Assembly: GCF_002931055.1 (NCBI RefSeq)
Contig: NZ_PSXX01000009.1
Span: forward strand, 122,004-186,003
DNA from: Pseudoclavibacter sp. AY1H1
GTDB taxonomy: Bacteria; Actinomycetota; Actinomycetes; Actinomycetales; Microbacteriaceae
Direction: 5' to 3'
DNA: 64,000 nucleotides
Part shown: piece after piece, positions 42,034 to 51,351 of the stretch
How the letters are laid out: each line of letters begins with the position of its first letter
How positions within the stretch are numbered: the stretch's first letter is position 1
Made by a program: the position numbers and the translations under genes
Notes under the pieces: model-generated
Database searches by the model: none
What the model was told of the DNA's origin: nothing
What the model saw: the letters and a program-made list of their open reading frames with translations, nothing else

Positions 42034-42330
42034 TCAGCTTCGACCCGCGAGCGCGTGCACCCTGATCCGCACCCGCACCAGAGATCCGGGCGGGAGCACG
42101 GTGAGCGCAGCCGCCTTGATGCGCTCGGCGAGGCCTTCCAGGATCTGCGCCTGCGGGGCGGACGCCTCGACCCGCACCCGGACGGCCACGGTCGTGGCGT
42201 CGCCCGACGTGCCGACCTCCACGTGCAGCGATCCGAGATGGATGCTCGTGATGGGCAGCAGCTCCACCACCCCGGGGGCACCGATGGTCGCCGCCTCGAC
42301 GGCTTCGGCGATACGCTCGCGGTCGATCAT
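42034..42330 (-). CDS. Small Asp23-like protein
   Basis: This 98-residue protein starts at ATG 42330, overlapping the preceding stop (ATGA). It looks like a single Asp23-type alpha/beta unit: IAEAVEAATIGAPGVVEL, HVEVGTSGDATTVAVRVRVEASAP, then a helix and a closing basic strand. It has no membrane segment. It is probably a partner of the larger Asp23 protein, possibly forming a heteromer under the membrane. Confidence 0.65.
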   Translation of the reverse strand: MIDRERIAEAVEAATIGAPGVVELLPITSIHLGSLHVEVGTSGDATTVAVRVRVEASAPQAQILEGLAERIKAAALTVLPPGSLVRVRIRVHALAGRS

Positions 42331-42902
42331 TCGGCGCTCCTCACGTCGGCGATGACGATGTCGATGCCGGTGACCTGCAGGGTCGTGTGGACGGCGAGCG
42401 CCTCGGCGATCGCCTCCCGCACGCGGTCGGCCAGCGGATGCAGCGGTCTCAAGCCCAGGACCGTGACGGAGACCGTGAGGTGCACGGGCGCACCTGGCTC
42501 CGTCACCTCGCCGTCGAGCACGCAGCGACCGATCAGGACGTCGTCCAGAGCATCGCCCGTGCGCCGGACGATCTCGCGCACGACGCCCTCGCTCTGCGAG
42601 AACTCGTACTCGGGCTCGACCGAGGTGAGCGGAATCTCGCGGCCTGCACGAGCATCCATCGCGATGCCACGCAGCATCGACTGCAGCCACGCTCCGCTCG
42701 GCCCTGGTGTCGCTGCCGACTCGGCTTCGATGAGGTCGTGGGAGGCGCGTGTGACGCGTTCGAGGGCTTCGAGCGCTCGCTCGCACTCCGGGTCGCTCTC
42801 GATGTCGGCGTTGTAGGGCACGCGACCGGCTTCCAGATACTCGGAGAGCTGCGTGAGGGTGTACCCCGCCGCGCCGATGGTCGGTTCGTCGTCTTCGCTC
42901 AT
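42327..42902 (-). CDS. Asp23/Gls24 family envelope stress protein with N-terminal extension
   Basis: This 191-residue protein has a C-terminal Asp23-like domain (about 95-190) with VVREIVRRTGDALDDVLIGRC and HLTVSVTVLGLRPLHPLADRVREAI. An N-terminal helical part of about 75 residues (LSEYLEAGRVPYNADIESDPECERALEALERV) recalls the sigma-binding region of small anti-sigma proteins. ATG 42902 is chosen because GGAGG lies 7 bp upstream. It overlaps the sigma factor stop (ATGA), the normal place for an anti-sigma gene. An anti-sigma role is inference. Confidence 0.8.
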   Translation of the reverse strand: MSEDDEPTIGAAGYTLTQLSEYLEAGRVPYNADIESDPECERALEALERVTRASHDLIEAESAATPGPSGAWLQSMLRGIAMDARAGREIPLTSVEPEYEFSQSEGVVREIVRRTGDALDDVLIGRCVLDGEVTEPGAPVHLTVSVTVLGLRPLHPLADRVREAIAEALAVHTTLQVTGIDIVIADVRSAE

Positions 42903-43447
42903 GCCCATTCCTCCATTCCCCGCAGCAGCGCGAGCCTGGCCCGCGACAGGGCCCCTCGCACCGTCGAGGTGTTCGTTTCGAGCTGTTCGGCGATCTCGGC
43001 GTAGGTGAAGCCCGCCGTCTCCTTCAGGACCCAGCACTGCCGCTGGAGCTCGGGGAGCGTGCCGAGAATTCGGGATGCGGTATCGAGCTTTGCGTTCAGC
43101 TCGAGCTGGGCCGACGGCCCGAGCTCCTTCGCGGCGGGTGCCACGACGTCGTCGATGTCCTGCTCGAACTTCCTCTTCCTGAGCAGGTCGGTCGCCTTGC
43201 GAGCCGCGATCTGCACGAGCCAGGCGCGCACGGCACTGGGCTCGCGGAGGAGGTCGAGTCGCTTCCAGGCGACGATGCAGGCGTCCTGCACCGCATCTTC
43301 GGCGTCGGCGCGGGACGAGAGCAGTCGGATCGCGGTGGCGATCATGAGCCCCCAGTGGCGACGGATGAGCACCTCGAACGCGCGCTGGTCACCGTCTCTG
43401 GCGCGGGCGACGAGCAACGCGTCCGGCGCCTCGGCGAGGTCAGGCAT
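42899..43447 (-). CDS. ECF-type RNA polymerase sigma factor
   Basis: This 182-residue sigma-70 relative has region 2 (LIRRHWGLMIATAIRLLSSRADAEDAVQDACIVAWKRLD) and region 4 (LPELQRQCWVLKETAGFTYAEIAEQLETNTSTVRGALSRARLALL). ATG 43447 follows AAGGAGGGG, so the long open frame further upstream is not used. It is translationally linked to the Asp23 genes. A possible ECF-like element (GGAAAC) lies upstream on its strand near 43591-43596, hinting at autoregulation. Confidence 0.93.
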   Translation of the reverse strand: MPDLAEAPDALLVARARDGDQRAFEVLIRRHWGLMIATAIRLLSSRADAEDAVQDACIVAWKRLDLLREPSAVRAWLVQIAARKATDLLRKRKFEQDIDDVVAPAAKELGPSAQLELNAKLDTASRILGTLPELQRQCWVLKETAGFTYAEIAEQLETNTSTVRGALSRARLALLRGMEEWA

Positions 43448-43579
43448 GGCCCCTCCTTCGCGAAAGCCAGTGGACCGGGCGGCTCCACTCGCGAGCAACC
43501 CTATGACACCGATCCTCGCCGCTTCCTGCCAATGCCTGGTGCCCCGGGGAGACCGACGACGAAAGCGGCGAATTCGAGC

Positions 43580-43608
43580 GTCGACCGTCGTGTTTCCAAC
43601 AGGTAAAC
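43580..43608 (+). promoter_or_regulatory. Candidate sigma-70 promoter of the amino acid permease
   Basis: TCGACC (43580-43585), 17 bp of spacer, then TAAACT (43603-43608) lie 54 bp before the permease start. Four of six positions match consensus in each hexamer. Confidence 0.4.
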
Positions 43609-43661
43609 TCCACTCGCGCGCGCGTGCCCACGCGCGCTTGCAACAATCCTGGGGGAACTCC

Positions 43662-45185
43662 TTGAGCTTTTTCGAAAGCCTGATGCGCACGAAGAGCATC
43701 GAGGCATCACTTGCGGACTCGCACTCCGAGGGACGGTCGCTCAAGCGCTCCCTCGGCGTGTGGGACCTCGCCATCATGGGCGTCGCCGTTGCCGTCGGCG
43801 CCGGCATCTTCTCCGTCGGAGCGAAGGCGGCCGCCAACAACGCCGGCCCCTCGATCACGATCGGCTTCCTCCTGGCGGCGGTCACGTGCGGTCTCGCGAT
43901 CATGGCGTACGCCGAGTTCGCGTCGTCGGTGCCCGTCGCCGGCTCCGCCTACACGTTCACGTACGCGACGCTCGGAGAGCTGCTCGCGTGGATCATCGGC
44001 TGGGACCTCATCCTCGAGATGCTCTCCGCCTCCGCCGTCATCGCCAGCTACTGGGGCGTGTACCTGCAGGAGGTCGTCAACATCTGGGGCTGGGACATCC
44101 CGCCGAAGCTCAGCATCTTCGGGCTCTTCGAGCTGAACTGGGCCGCGTTCTTCATCGTCGCCGTCCTCACGACGCTGCTCGCGCTCGGCACCAAGCTGTC
44201 CTCTCGCGTCAGCGCGGTCCTGACGATCCTGAAGGTCGCGACCGTGCTCTTCGTCATCGTCGTCGGCGCCTTCTTCGTCAACGTGAAGAACTACACGCCG
44301 TTCATCCCGCCGTCCCAGCCCGCGCAGGACTCGGGAGCGGATGCGTGGCACCAGTCGCTGTTCTCCTTCATGTCCGGTGCTGAGCCGAGCATGTACGGCG
44401 TCTTCGGCCTCCTCGCCGGCGCTTCCATCGTGTTCTTCGCGTTCATCGGGTTCGACGTCGTCGCGACGAGCGCGGAAGAGGTCAAGAACCCCAAGAAGAA
44501 CCTGCCCCGCGGCATCTTCCTCGGCCTCGCCATCGTCACCGTGCTCTACCTCTCGGTGAGCCTCGTCATCACGGGCATGGTGTCCTACACCGACCTCGCG
44601 GCGTCCGAGACCCCGTCGCTCGCGACGGCATTCGTGCTCGTGGGGGCCGACTGGGCCGCGCAGATCATCTCGATCAGCATCCTCCTCGGCTTCACGACCG
44701 TCATCCTCGTGCTCCTCATGGGCCTCGCCCGAGTGCTGTTCTCGATGAGCCGCGACGGGCTGCTCCCCCGCTCGTGGAGCATCACGAGCGAGAAGCGCAA
44801 GACGCCGATCCGCCTGCAGATCGGCGTCGGCGTCGCGGTCGCGCTGCTCGCGGGGCTCACGAACGTCGACTGGCTCGAGGAGATGATCAACATCGGCACG
44901 CTCTCCGCGTTCGTGCTCGTGAGCCTCTCCATCCTCGTGCTGCGCAAGAAGTACCCGAACCGTGAGCTGGCCTACCGGATGCCGTGGTCGCCGTTCCTGC
45001 CGATCCTGTCGGCGGTGCTGTGCTTCTGGCTCATGCTCAACCTCTCGACGCTCACCTGGCTGCGCTTCGCCATCTGGCTCGTCATCGGCCTCGCGATCTA
45101 CTTCCTCTACAGCCGCCGCAACTCGCGCCTCGGCAAGGAGCAGCACTCGCTCGCCGACAAGCTGGGCTCCGGAGAGCTGAAGTAG
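43662..45185 (+). CDS. APC-family cationic amino acid permease (CAT-like)
   Basis: This 507-residue protein has 12 predicted membrane helices. The first carries VGAGIFSVGAKAAANNAGP, the substrate-binding unwound helix of APC carriers. FGLLAGASIVFFAFIGFDVVATSAEEVKNPKKNLPRGI is diagnostic of CAT-type amino acid permeases. I chose TTG 43662 because GGGGGA lies 6-7 bp upstream. ATG 43683 is an alternative that removes 7 residues. It diverges from the sigma gene across a 214-bp gap and ends at a strong terminator. Confidence 0.92.
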   Translation: MSFFESLMRTKSIEASLADSHSEGRSLKRSLGVWDLAIMGVAVAVGAGIFSVGAKAAANNAGPSITIGFLLAAVTCGLAIMAYAEFASSVPVAGSAYTFTYATLGELLAWIIGWDLILEMLSASAVIASYWGVYLQEVVNIWGWDIPPKLSIFGLFELNWAAFFIVAVLTTLLALGTKLSSRVSAVLTILKVATVLFVIVVGAFFVNVKNYTPFIPPSQPAQDSGADAWHQSLFSFMSGAEPSMYGVFGLLAGASIVFFAFIGFDVVATSAEEVKNPKKNLPRGIFLGLAIVTVLYLSVSLVITGMVSYTDLAASETPSLATAFVLVGADWAAQIISISILLGFTTVILVLLMGLARVLFSMSRDGLLPRSWSITSEKRKTPIRLQIGVGVAVALLAGLTNVDWLEEMINIGTLSAFVLVSLSILVLRKKYPNRELAYRMPWSPFLPILSAVLCFWLMLNLSTLTWLRFAIWLVIGLAIYFLYSRRNSRLGKEQHSLADKLGSGELK

Positions 45186-45201
45186 CCGGTCCCTGCTCGC
45201 A

Positions 45202-45243
45202 GAGACGGCCCCCGTCCACCTTCCGGTGGACGGGGGCCGTCTC
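45202..45243. terminator. Bidirectional terminator, perfect 19-bp stem
   Basis: GAGACGGCCCCCGTCCACC (45202-45220) pairs perfectly with 45225-45243 around a TTCC loop. It lies 16 bp after the permease stop and 21 bp after the convergent gap stop, and serves both. Confidence 0.9.
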
Positions 45244-45264
45244 GCTGCGTGACGCGGCGTGGAG

Positions 45265-46716
45265 CTAGATCTGCGACAGCTCCTTGCGGTGCGGCACGAT
45301 CGGGGGCTGCACGCCACCCAGCTGCTCGATGATGCGCACCACCTGGGTGGAGTAGCCGAACTCGTTGTCGTACCAGACGTAGAGCACGAGGTTCTTGCCC
45401 TCGGCGATGGTCGCGAGCCCATCGACGATGCCGGCCCGGGTCGTGCCCACGAAGTCCGTGGAGACGACCTCGCTCGACTCGATGTAGTCGATCTGCTGAC
45501 GGAGCACGGAGCTGAGCGAGATCTGACGGAGGAAGTCGTTCACCTCGCCGCGAGTCGTCGGACGCTCGAGCGTGAGGTTGAGCACGGCCATGGAGACGTC
45601 CGGCGTGGGGACGCGGATGGCGTTGCCGGTGAGCTTGCCCTCGAAGTGCGGGAGCGCCTTCGCGACCGCCTTCGCCGCGCCGGTCTCCGTGATGACCATG
45701 TTGAGTCCCGCGGCGCGTCCGCGGCGGTCCCCCTTGTGGAAGTTGTCGATGAGGTTCTGGTCGTTGGTGAACGAGTGCACCGTCTCGACGTGTCCGTGCA
45801 CGACCCCGTATCGCTCGTCGATGACCTTGAGGACGGGCGTGATGGCGTTGGTCGTGCAGGATGCTGCCGAGAGGATGCGGTCGTCGTCCGTGATGCCGGC
45901 GTTGTTGATGCCGTAGACGATGTTCTTGAGCTTGCCCTTGCCCGGCGCCGTCAGCAGCACCCGACGCACGCCGGGGCTCTGCAGGTGCTGCGCGAGGCCC
46001 TCGGCGTCGCGCCAGCGGCCCGTGTTGTCGACGACGATGGCGTCCCGGATCCCGTACGAGGCGTAGTCCACGGTGGCTGGGTCGTTCGAGTAGATGACCT
46101 TGATGACGGTGCCGTTGGCCTGGATCGTCGAGGCGGCCTGGTCGACGGAGATCGACCCCGCGAAGGCGCCGTGCACGGAGTCGCGTCGCAGGAGGCTCGC
46201 CCGCTTCTCGAGGTCGTTGTCGCTGCCCTTGCGCACGACGATGGCCCGGAGGCGCAGCCCGCGTCCGGTGCCGGCGTGCGAGATGATGATGCGGGCGAGC
46301 AGGCGGCCGATGCGACCGAATCCGTAGAGGACGACGTCGGCGCCGGAGTCCGGCGAGCCGGTGCCGATGACCTCGAGGAGCTGATTCGCGAGGAAGGTGT
46401 CGAGGTCCTCGGCCTGGGCCGCGAATCGGGTCGCGAGCTCGCCGAGATCGATCGAGGCGGTGCCGAGGTCGAACTCCTGCAGCCGCTCGAGGATGGGCAG
46501 CGTCGCGTCCAGCGACAGCTCGACGTCGTTGATGCGGCGCGCGAAGCGGTGCGCCTTGATGATGTCGATCGCGGAGAGGTTGATGAGCCGGTGACCGTAG
46601 ATGGAGGTCACGACGTTGCGGGTGCGGTAGAGGTTCCCGATGAGCGGGATCATCCGCTCGGCGATGCCGACTTTCTCCAGCCACTCGTGCTGCGTCTTCT
46701 CGGACTTTTCCATCAT
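45265..46716 (-). CDS. gap: Glyceraldehyde-3-phosphate dehydrogenase, long form with N-terminal extension
   Basis: This 483-residue enzyme is about 150 residues longer than classical GAPDH. The first 130 residues form a helical extension. The Rossmann motif GFGRIGR is at 132-138, catalytic Cys287 is in SAASCTTN, the active His314 is in ETVHSFTNDQ, and WYDNEFGYS closes the fold. This long type occurs in several phyla and may have a different cofactor preference or direction. ATG 46716 follows AGGGG. It is monocistronic between two terminators. Confidence 0.93.
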   Translation of the reverse strand: MMEKSEKTQHEWLEKVGIAERMIPLIGNLYRTRNVVTSIYGHRLINLSAIDIIKAHRFARRINDVELSLDATLPILERLQEFDLGTASIDLGELATRFAAQAEDLDTFLANQLLEVIGTGSPDSGADVVLYGFGRIGRLLARIIISHAGTGRGLRLRAIVVRKGSDNDLEKRASLLRRDSVHGAFAGSISVDQAASTIQANGTVIKVIYSNDPATVDYASYGIRDAIVVDNTGRWRDAEGLAQHLQSPGVRRVLLTAPGKGKLKNIVYGINNAGITDDDRILSAASCTTNAITPVLKVIDERYGVVHGHVETVHSFTNDQNLIDNFHKGDRRGRAAGLNMVITETGAAKAVAKALPHFEGKLTGNAIRVPTPDVSMAVLNLTLERPTTRGEVNDFLRQISLSSVLRQQIDYIESSEVVSTDFVGTTRAGIVDGLATIAEGKNLVLYVWYDNEFGYSTQVVRIIEQLGGVQPPIVPHRKELSQI

Positions 46717-46840
46717 CGAATGGGACCCCTCAACGTCGAAAGTTCACGCCTGACAGCCAGGCTCACAAAAAATCCTACGGTTCTGCGCTGCCTGACGTGC
46801 GGGAATCCGGGTCAAGGGGCACGCCCGTATTCACGATGAG

Positions 46841-46900
46841 GAAAAAAGGGCCGAATTTGCCACGAGGGGCCCGTCCCGCGACTGCGGAACGGACCCCTCG
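46841..46900 (-). terminator. Terminator of the long housekeeping operon
   Basis: Arms 46863-46877 and 46886-46900 pair over 15 positions, including two G-T wobbles. In the transcript an alternative GGGCC/GGCCC stem is followed directly by six U (46842-46847). It begins 16 bp after the der stop. Confidence 0.75.
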
Positions 46901-46915
46901 GCGCTGGCGGACTCG

Positions 46916-48463
46916 CTAGCTGCGCTTCGCCCGCTTCTCGCGGACACGCATGTTCGTGATGATCGGCGAGCCCTCGAAGCCATACACCTCGCGGAGTCGA
47001 CGCTGGATGAAACGACGGTAGCCCGGGTCGAGGAAGCCGGTCGTGAAGAGCACGAATGTCGGCGGACGCGTCTGCGCCTGGGTGCCGAACAGGATGCGCG
47101 GCTGCTTGCCGCCACGGAGCGGGTGCGGGAACTCCGCCGTGAGCTCCGCGAGGAACGCGTTGAACTTGCCCGTGGGGATGCGCGTGTCCCACGAGTCGAG
47201 GGCCAGCTCGAGGGCCGGCACGAGCTTCTCGAGGTGGCGGCCGGTCTTCGCGGAGATGTTGACGCGCGGCGCCCAGGCGACGTGAGCGAGGTCGCGTTCG
47301 ACCTCACGCTCGAGCTGCCAGCGACGTTCGTCGTCGAGCATGTCCCACTTGTTGAAGGCGAGCACGAGCGCGCGCCCGGATTCGAGCACCAGGTCGATGA
47401 TGCGCAGGTCCTGCACGTTGACGGCCTCGGTCACGTCGAGGACGACGACGGCGACCTCGGCCTTCTCGAGGGCGGCCGTCGTGCGCAGCGAGGCGTAGAA
47501 GTCCGCACCCTGCTGCAGGTGCACCCGACGGCGGATGCCCGCCGTGTCGACGAAGCGCCAGATCTTGCCGCCAAGCTCGACCTGCTCGTCGACGGGGTCG
47601 CGAGTGGTGCCGGCGAGGGAGTTGACGACGACTCGCTCTTCGCCAGCGGCCTTGTTGAGGAGGCTCGACTTGCCGACGTTCGGTCGTCCCAGGATGGCGA
47701 CGCGGCGGGGCCCGCCGATCTCCTCCTTCGCGACCTTGGAGACCTCGGGGAGGATCTCGATGACCTTGTCGAGGAGGTCGGCGACACCGCGTCCGTGGAC
47801 TGCCGAGACCGGCCACGGCTCGCCGAGTCCGAGGCTCCACAGCTGGGCCGCGTTCGGCTCCTGGACGGCGTCGTCGACCTTGTTCGCGACGAGGATGACG
47901 GGCCGGTCCGTCTTGCGGAGCAGCTTCACGACGTGCTCGTCCGTGGCGGTGGGGCCGACGTTCGCGTCGACGACGAAGAGCACGGCGTCAGCGAGCTCGA
48001 CGGCGATCTCCGCCTGCTGGGCGACCGACAGGTCGATGCCCTTCGCGTCGGGCTCCCACCCGCCGGTGTCGACGATCGTGTACCAGCGGTTGTTCCACTC
48101 GGCCTTGTACGAGACGCGGTCGCGGGTCACGCCTGGCGTGTCCTCCACGACGGCCTCGCGCCGGCCGATGATGCGGTTGACGAGCGCGCTCTTGCCGACG
48201 TTGGGTCGGCCGACGACCGCGAGCACGGGAAGCGCTGGCAGGTACGTGATGGCGTCGCCGTCCTCGGAGGCGCCGAGGAGCACCTCGAGGTCGTCTTCCT
48301 CGAGCTCGTAGTCGTCGAGGCTCTGGCGCAGCGCGTTGGTGCGCTGCTCGACGACGGATTCGTCGAGCCCCTCCAGGCGCGAGACGAGCTCCTCGCCTCC
48401 TGCTGCGTCGAACTCGTCTGAGGCCTGTGTGGCCTCGTCGTTGTTCCCTTGGTCGTCAGTCAT
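46916..48463 (-). CDS. der: Ribosome biogenesis GTPase Der (EngA)
   Basis: This 515-residue protein has two tandem GTPase domains, each with a full motif set: [24 protein letters not shown] and NKVDD in the first; [23 protein letters not shown] and NKWD in the second. A C-terminal KH-like domain ends KRAKRS. An acidic N-terminal extension of about 75 residues is common in actinobacteria. It acts in 50S subunit assembly. ATG 48463 follows AAGGAG. Confidence 0.97.
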   Translation of the reverse strand: MTDDQGNNDEATQASDEFDAAGGEELVSRLEGLDESVVEQRTNALRQSLDDYELEEDDLEVLLGASEDGDAITYLPALPVLAVVGRPNVGKSALVNRIIGRREAVVEDTPGVTRDRVSYKAEWNNRWYTIVDTGGWEPDAKGIDLSVAQQAEIAVELADAVLFVVDANVGPTATDEHVVKLLRKTDRPVILVANKVDDAVQEPNAAQLWSLGLGEPWPVSAVHGRGVADLLDKVIEILPEVSKVAKEEIGGPRRVAILGRPNVGKSSLLNKAAGEERVVVNSLAGTTRDPVDEQVELGGKIWRFVDTAGIRRRVHLQQGADFYASLRTTAALEKAEVAVVVLDVTEAVNVQDLRIIDLVLESGRALVLAFNKWDMLDDERRWQLEREVERDLAHVAWAPRVNISAKTGRHLEKLVPALELALDSWDTRIPTGKFNAFLAELTAEFPHPLRGGKQPRILFGTQAQTRPPTFVLFTTGFLDPGYRRFIQRRLREVYGFEGSPIITNMRVREKRAKRS

Positions 48464-49247
48464 CGTGACTCCTTCGTGTTGTCGTGTCTGACAGCGCGCT
48501 CGGGGCGGCTGCCAGCGACGGTGCTGTCGTCTGGTGCGAACCGGGCGCCGAGGCGACGATTCGCAGGAATTCCTCGACCGACTGCTCGAAATCGAGCCTC
48601 GTCGTGTCGAGCACCGTGACGCCGTCGGCGGCCTCGGTGAAGTTGGTGACCTTGGCGTCGCGGGCATCGCGCGCCGAGACGGACTCGGCCACGGCGGAGG
48701 CCGCCTCGCCTGCCTTCTCGCCGGCCCTGCGTGCGATGCGAACGGCCTCGTCCGCGGTCATGAGGATGCGCACGGGCGCATCCGTGGCCACGACCGTCGT
48801 GATGTCCCGGCCTTCGGCGATGATGCCGGCAGCTGCCGTCTCGGCCATGGTGCTCCGGAAGAGCGCCGTGAGGGCCGCACGGGCTTCTGGCACCCGGGAT
48901 ACTCGCCAGACCTCGCCGGAGATGGCGGTGTCGCGGATGTGCTCCGAGACATCGGTCTCGCCAACGCGAACCCAGCGCTCGTCCGGGCTCTGCGAGATGC
49001 GGTACTCGGCGATGAAGGTGGGCAGCAGGGCGACGATGGTCGCGGCGTCGTCGAGGTCGCAGCCCCGCTCGATGGCGAACCAGGTGAGCGCGCGGTACGC
49101 GGCGCCCGTGTCGAGGTAGCCGAAGCGGAGGCGCCTCGCGCTCTCGCGGCACACGCTGGACTTGCCCGACCCAGCCGGGCCGTCGACGGCGACGACAAGG
49201 GGGGCGACCGCGACGGAGGCGGCGAGCGGAGAGGCGGGCGCGCTCAT
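48456..49247 (-). CDS. cmk: Cytidylate kinase
   Basis: This 263-residue kinase phosphorylates CMP and dCMP. The P-loop is [19 protein letters not shown], followed by [13 protein letters not shown] and [38 protein letters not shown]-terminal tail of about 30 Ala/Ser/Thr residues is extra. ATG 49247 overlaps the tyrA stop (ATGA); its own end overlaps der by 8 bp. Confidence 0.95.
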   Translation of the reverse strand: MSAPASPLAASVAVAPLVVAVDGPAGSGKSSVCRESARRLRFGYLDTGAAYRALTWFAIERGCDLDDAATIVALLPTFIAEYRISQSPDERWVRVGETDVSEHIRDTAISGEVWRVSRVPEARAALTALFRSTMAETAAAGIIAEGRDITTVVATDAPVRILMTADEAVRIARRAGEKAGEAASAVAESVSARDARDAKVTNFTEAADGVTVLDTTRLDFEQSVEEFLRIVASAPGSHQTTAPSLAAAPSALSDTTTRRSHDD

Positions 49248-50338
49248 GCGGCGATCCTCCACCCTCGCTGCTCGAGCTCTTCGACGAGCTTCGCCGTCGC
49301 CGATGGCACGACGGAGATGACGACGAGACCCACGTTCGATGCCTGCGCGTGCTCCATCCGGAAGTCCTCGACGTTGACCTGCGCGTCGCCCACATCGCCC
49401 ATGAGGCGTGCGAGCTGGCCTGGCTTGTCGTCGATCATGACCGTGACGGAGTCGAACTCGCGTCGGGAGGAGCCGTGCTTGCCTGGCAGGCGCGCGACGC
49501 CGGCGTTGCCGGTCGCGAGCTGTTCCGCGATGATGCGCCCGGAGCCGCGCTCCTGGCTGCGCTCGAGCGCTCCGGCGACCTTGTCGAGGTCGGCCTGCAG
49601 CTTGCGGAGCACCGCAGCAGTCGGGGCCGCGTTCGCGGTGAGGATCTGGGTCCAGAGGACGGGGTCGCTCGAGGCGATCCTCGTGAGGTCTCTCAGCCCC
49701 TGGCCTGCGAGTGCGGTCGCGCCGTCCTCGTCGTCGACGAGGCGGGAGGCGAGCAGCGTGGAGACCAGCTGGGGGACGTGGGAGACGAGCGCCACGGCAC
49801 GGTCGTGGTCGTGGGCCGTCATCGCGACGGGAGTCGCGCCGAGGTCGAGCGCAAGGCCTTCGACCTCCTGCAGCGCGAAGACGCTCGTCTGCTCGTGATG
49901 CGCGATGACCCACGGGCGTCCGACGAAGAGGTCGGCGCGGCCCGAGAGCGGCCCGCCCGTCTCGCGGCCGGCCATGGGGTGCGAGCCGAGGTACCGGCTG
50001 ATGTCGGCTCCCCGAGCGACGAGGTCGGCGAGCGGTGCCGACTTCACGCTCGCGACGTCGGTCACGATGGCGTCCGGCCAGCGCTCGAGCTCGGCCGCGA
50101 CGACCTGGCCCGTCACGTCAGGCGGCACGCAGACCACGACGATGCGGGGTGGCTCTCCCCCGGCAGCATCCGCTGCGGGGGTTCCCGCGCCGTAGTCGAC
50201 CGCGAGCTGCAGCACCGACGGCGAGATGTCGTCGAGCTGGACGTCGACGCCGAGCCTCCGGAGCCCGTGACCGACACTCGTGCCGAGCAGCCCGGCACCG
50301 ACCACCCGCACCGGGGAGTTGGTTCGAGTTGGCGTCAT
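49244..50338 (-). CDS. tyrA: Prephenate dehydrogenase with ACT domain
   Basis: This 364-residue enzyme of tyrosine synthesis has an N-terminal Rossmann fold (VVGAGLLGTSVGHGLRRLG), SHPMAGRETGG for prephenate, and a helical dimerisation domain containing VSHVPQLVS. A C-terminal ACT domain (about 290-364, SVTVMIDDKPGQLARLMGDVG) probably gives tyrosine feedback. Its insertion between rluB and cmk is common in Microbacteriaceae. Confidence 0.95.
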   Translation of the reverse strand: MTPTRTNSPVRVVGAGLLGTSVGHGLRRLGVDVQLDDISPSVLQLAVDYGAGTPAADAAGGEPPRIVVVCVPPDVTGQVVAAELERWPDAIVTDVASVKSAPLADLVARGADISRYLGSHPMAGRETGGPLSGRADLFVGRPWVIAHHEQTSVFALQEVEGLALDLGATPVAMTAHDHDRAVALVSHVPQLVSTLLASRLVDDEDGATALAGQGLRDLTRIASSDPVLWTQILTANAAPTAAVLRKLQADLDKVAGALERSQERGSGRIIAEQLATGNAGVARLPGKHGSSRREFDSVTVMIDDKPGQLARLMGDVGDAQVNVEDFRMEHAQASNVGLVVISVVPSATAKLVEELEQRGWRIAA

Positions 50339-51351
50339 CGACGACCTTTCGACTTGGCAGACGGCGTCTGCCGCGCGGTTCTCCCCTGCTTCGGCCCGCG
50401 CTCGGGGGCTGCTGACTGCGCGGGGGCGCCGCTCTCGCGCTGCTCACCGGCTCGCCGGGCGAGCTTCAGGATGCGGCCGAGCTCCAGTGTAGTGAACTCG
50501 CGCATCTCCCCTTCGCGCAGCGTGCCGAGGTTCAACGGCCCGAAGCTCCGGCGCACGAGCGCGCTGACGGGGTGCCCGACCTCTTCGAGCATGCGACGCA
50601 CGATGCGGTTGCGGCCGGAGTGCAGCACGATCTCGACGAGCGAGGCCGTGTGACTCGGCTGATCGGCGAGCAGCCTCGCACTGTCGGCCTTGATGAAGCC
50701 GTCCTCGAGCTCGAATCCCTGGCGAAGGCGCTGCAGGGCCTTCGCGGACACGCGTCCCTCGACGCGGGCGATGTACGTCTTCTCCACGCCGAAGGACGGG
50801 TGCGCGAGCACGTGCGCGAGTTCCCCGTCGTTCGTGAGGATCAGCAGGCCGCTCGTGTCGATGTCGAGCCTGCCGACGTTGTAGACCCGCTCCTCGAATT
50901 CGCTCGTGAACTCGCGAAGGTCAGGGCGGCCCTGCTCGTCGCGCATCGTCGAGACGACCCCGGTGGGCTTGTTGAGGAGGACGTAGCGCTTGCTCGGGTC
51001 GAGCTGGATGGGGGTGCCATCCACCGCGACCTCGTCACGGTCCGGGAAGACGCGGCTGCCGAGCTCGGTCACGACGACCCCGTTGACCTCGATGCGTCCC
51101 TGCGTGATGTACTGCTCGCAGACACGACGGGAGGCGACGCCTGCCGCCGCGAGCGCCTTCTGCAGACGGACGCCGTCGTTGCGCTCTTCCACCGGAGCGA
51201 CCTCGCGGCCGGGCAGCGGGATGTCGGCGAAGTCGTCCATCGAGTAGCCGCCTTCAGGTCGCGCCTGCGCAGCCTGGCGGAGCGCCGCGGCTTCGTCGGC
51301 GGTGCGGTCGGCGTCGCTGTGGCGCGGTGCGCGCCCTCGCTGATCACTCAT
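50335..51351 (-). CDS. rluB: 23S rRNA pseudouridine synthase (RluB/RsuA family)
   Basis: This 338-residue enzyme has an S4 RNA-binding domain (about 60-105, VRLQKALAAAGVASRRVCEQYI). The synthase domain has catalytic Asp in GRLDIDTSGLLILTNDG and RNRIVRRMLEEVGHPVSAL. The N-terminal 55 residues and the basic C-terminal tail are low complexity. The start overlaps scpB by 8 bp. Confidence 0.93.
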   Translation of the reverse strand: MSDQRGRAPRHSDADRTADEAAALRQAAQARPEGGYSMDDFADIPLPGREVAPVEERNDGVRLQKALAAAGVASRRVCEQYITQGRIEVNGVVVTELGSRVFPDRDEVAVDGTPIQLDPSKRYVLLNKPTGVVSTMRDEQGRPDLREFTSEFEERVYNVGRLDIDTSGLLILTNDGELAHVLAHPSFGVEKTYIARVEGRVSAKALQRLRQGFELEDGFIKADSARLLADQPSHTASLVEIVLHSGRNRIVRRMLEEVGHPVSALVRRSFGPLNLGTLREGEMREFTTLELGRILKLARRAGEQRESGAPAQSAAPERGPKQGRTARQTPSAKSKGRR

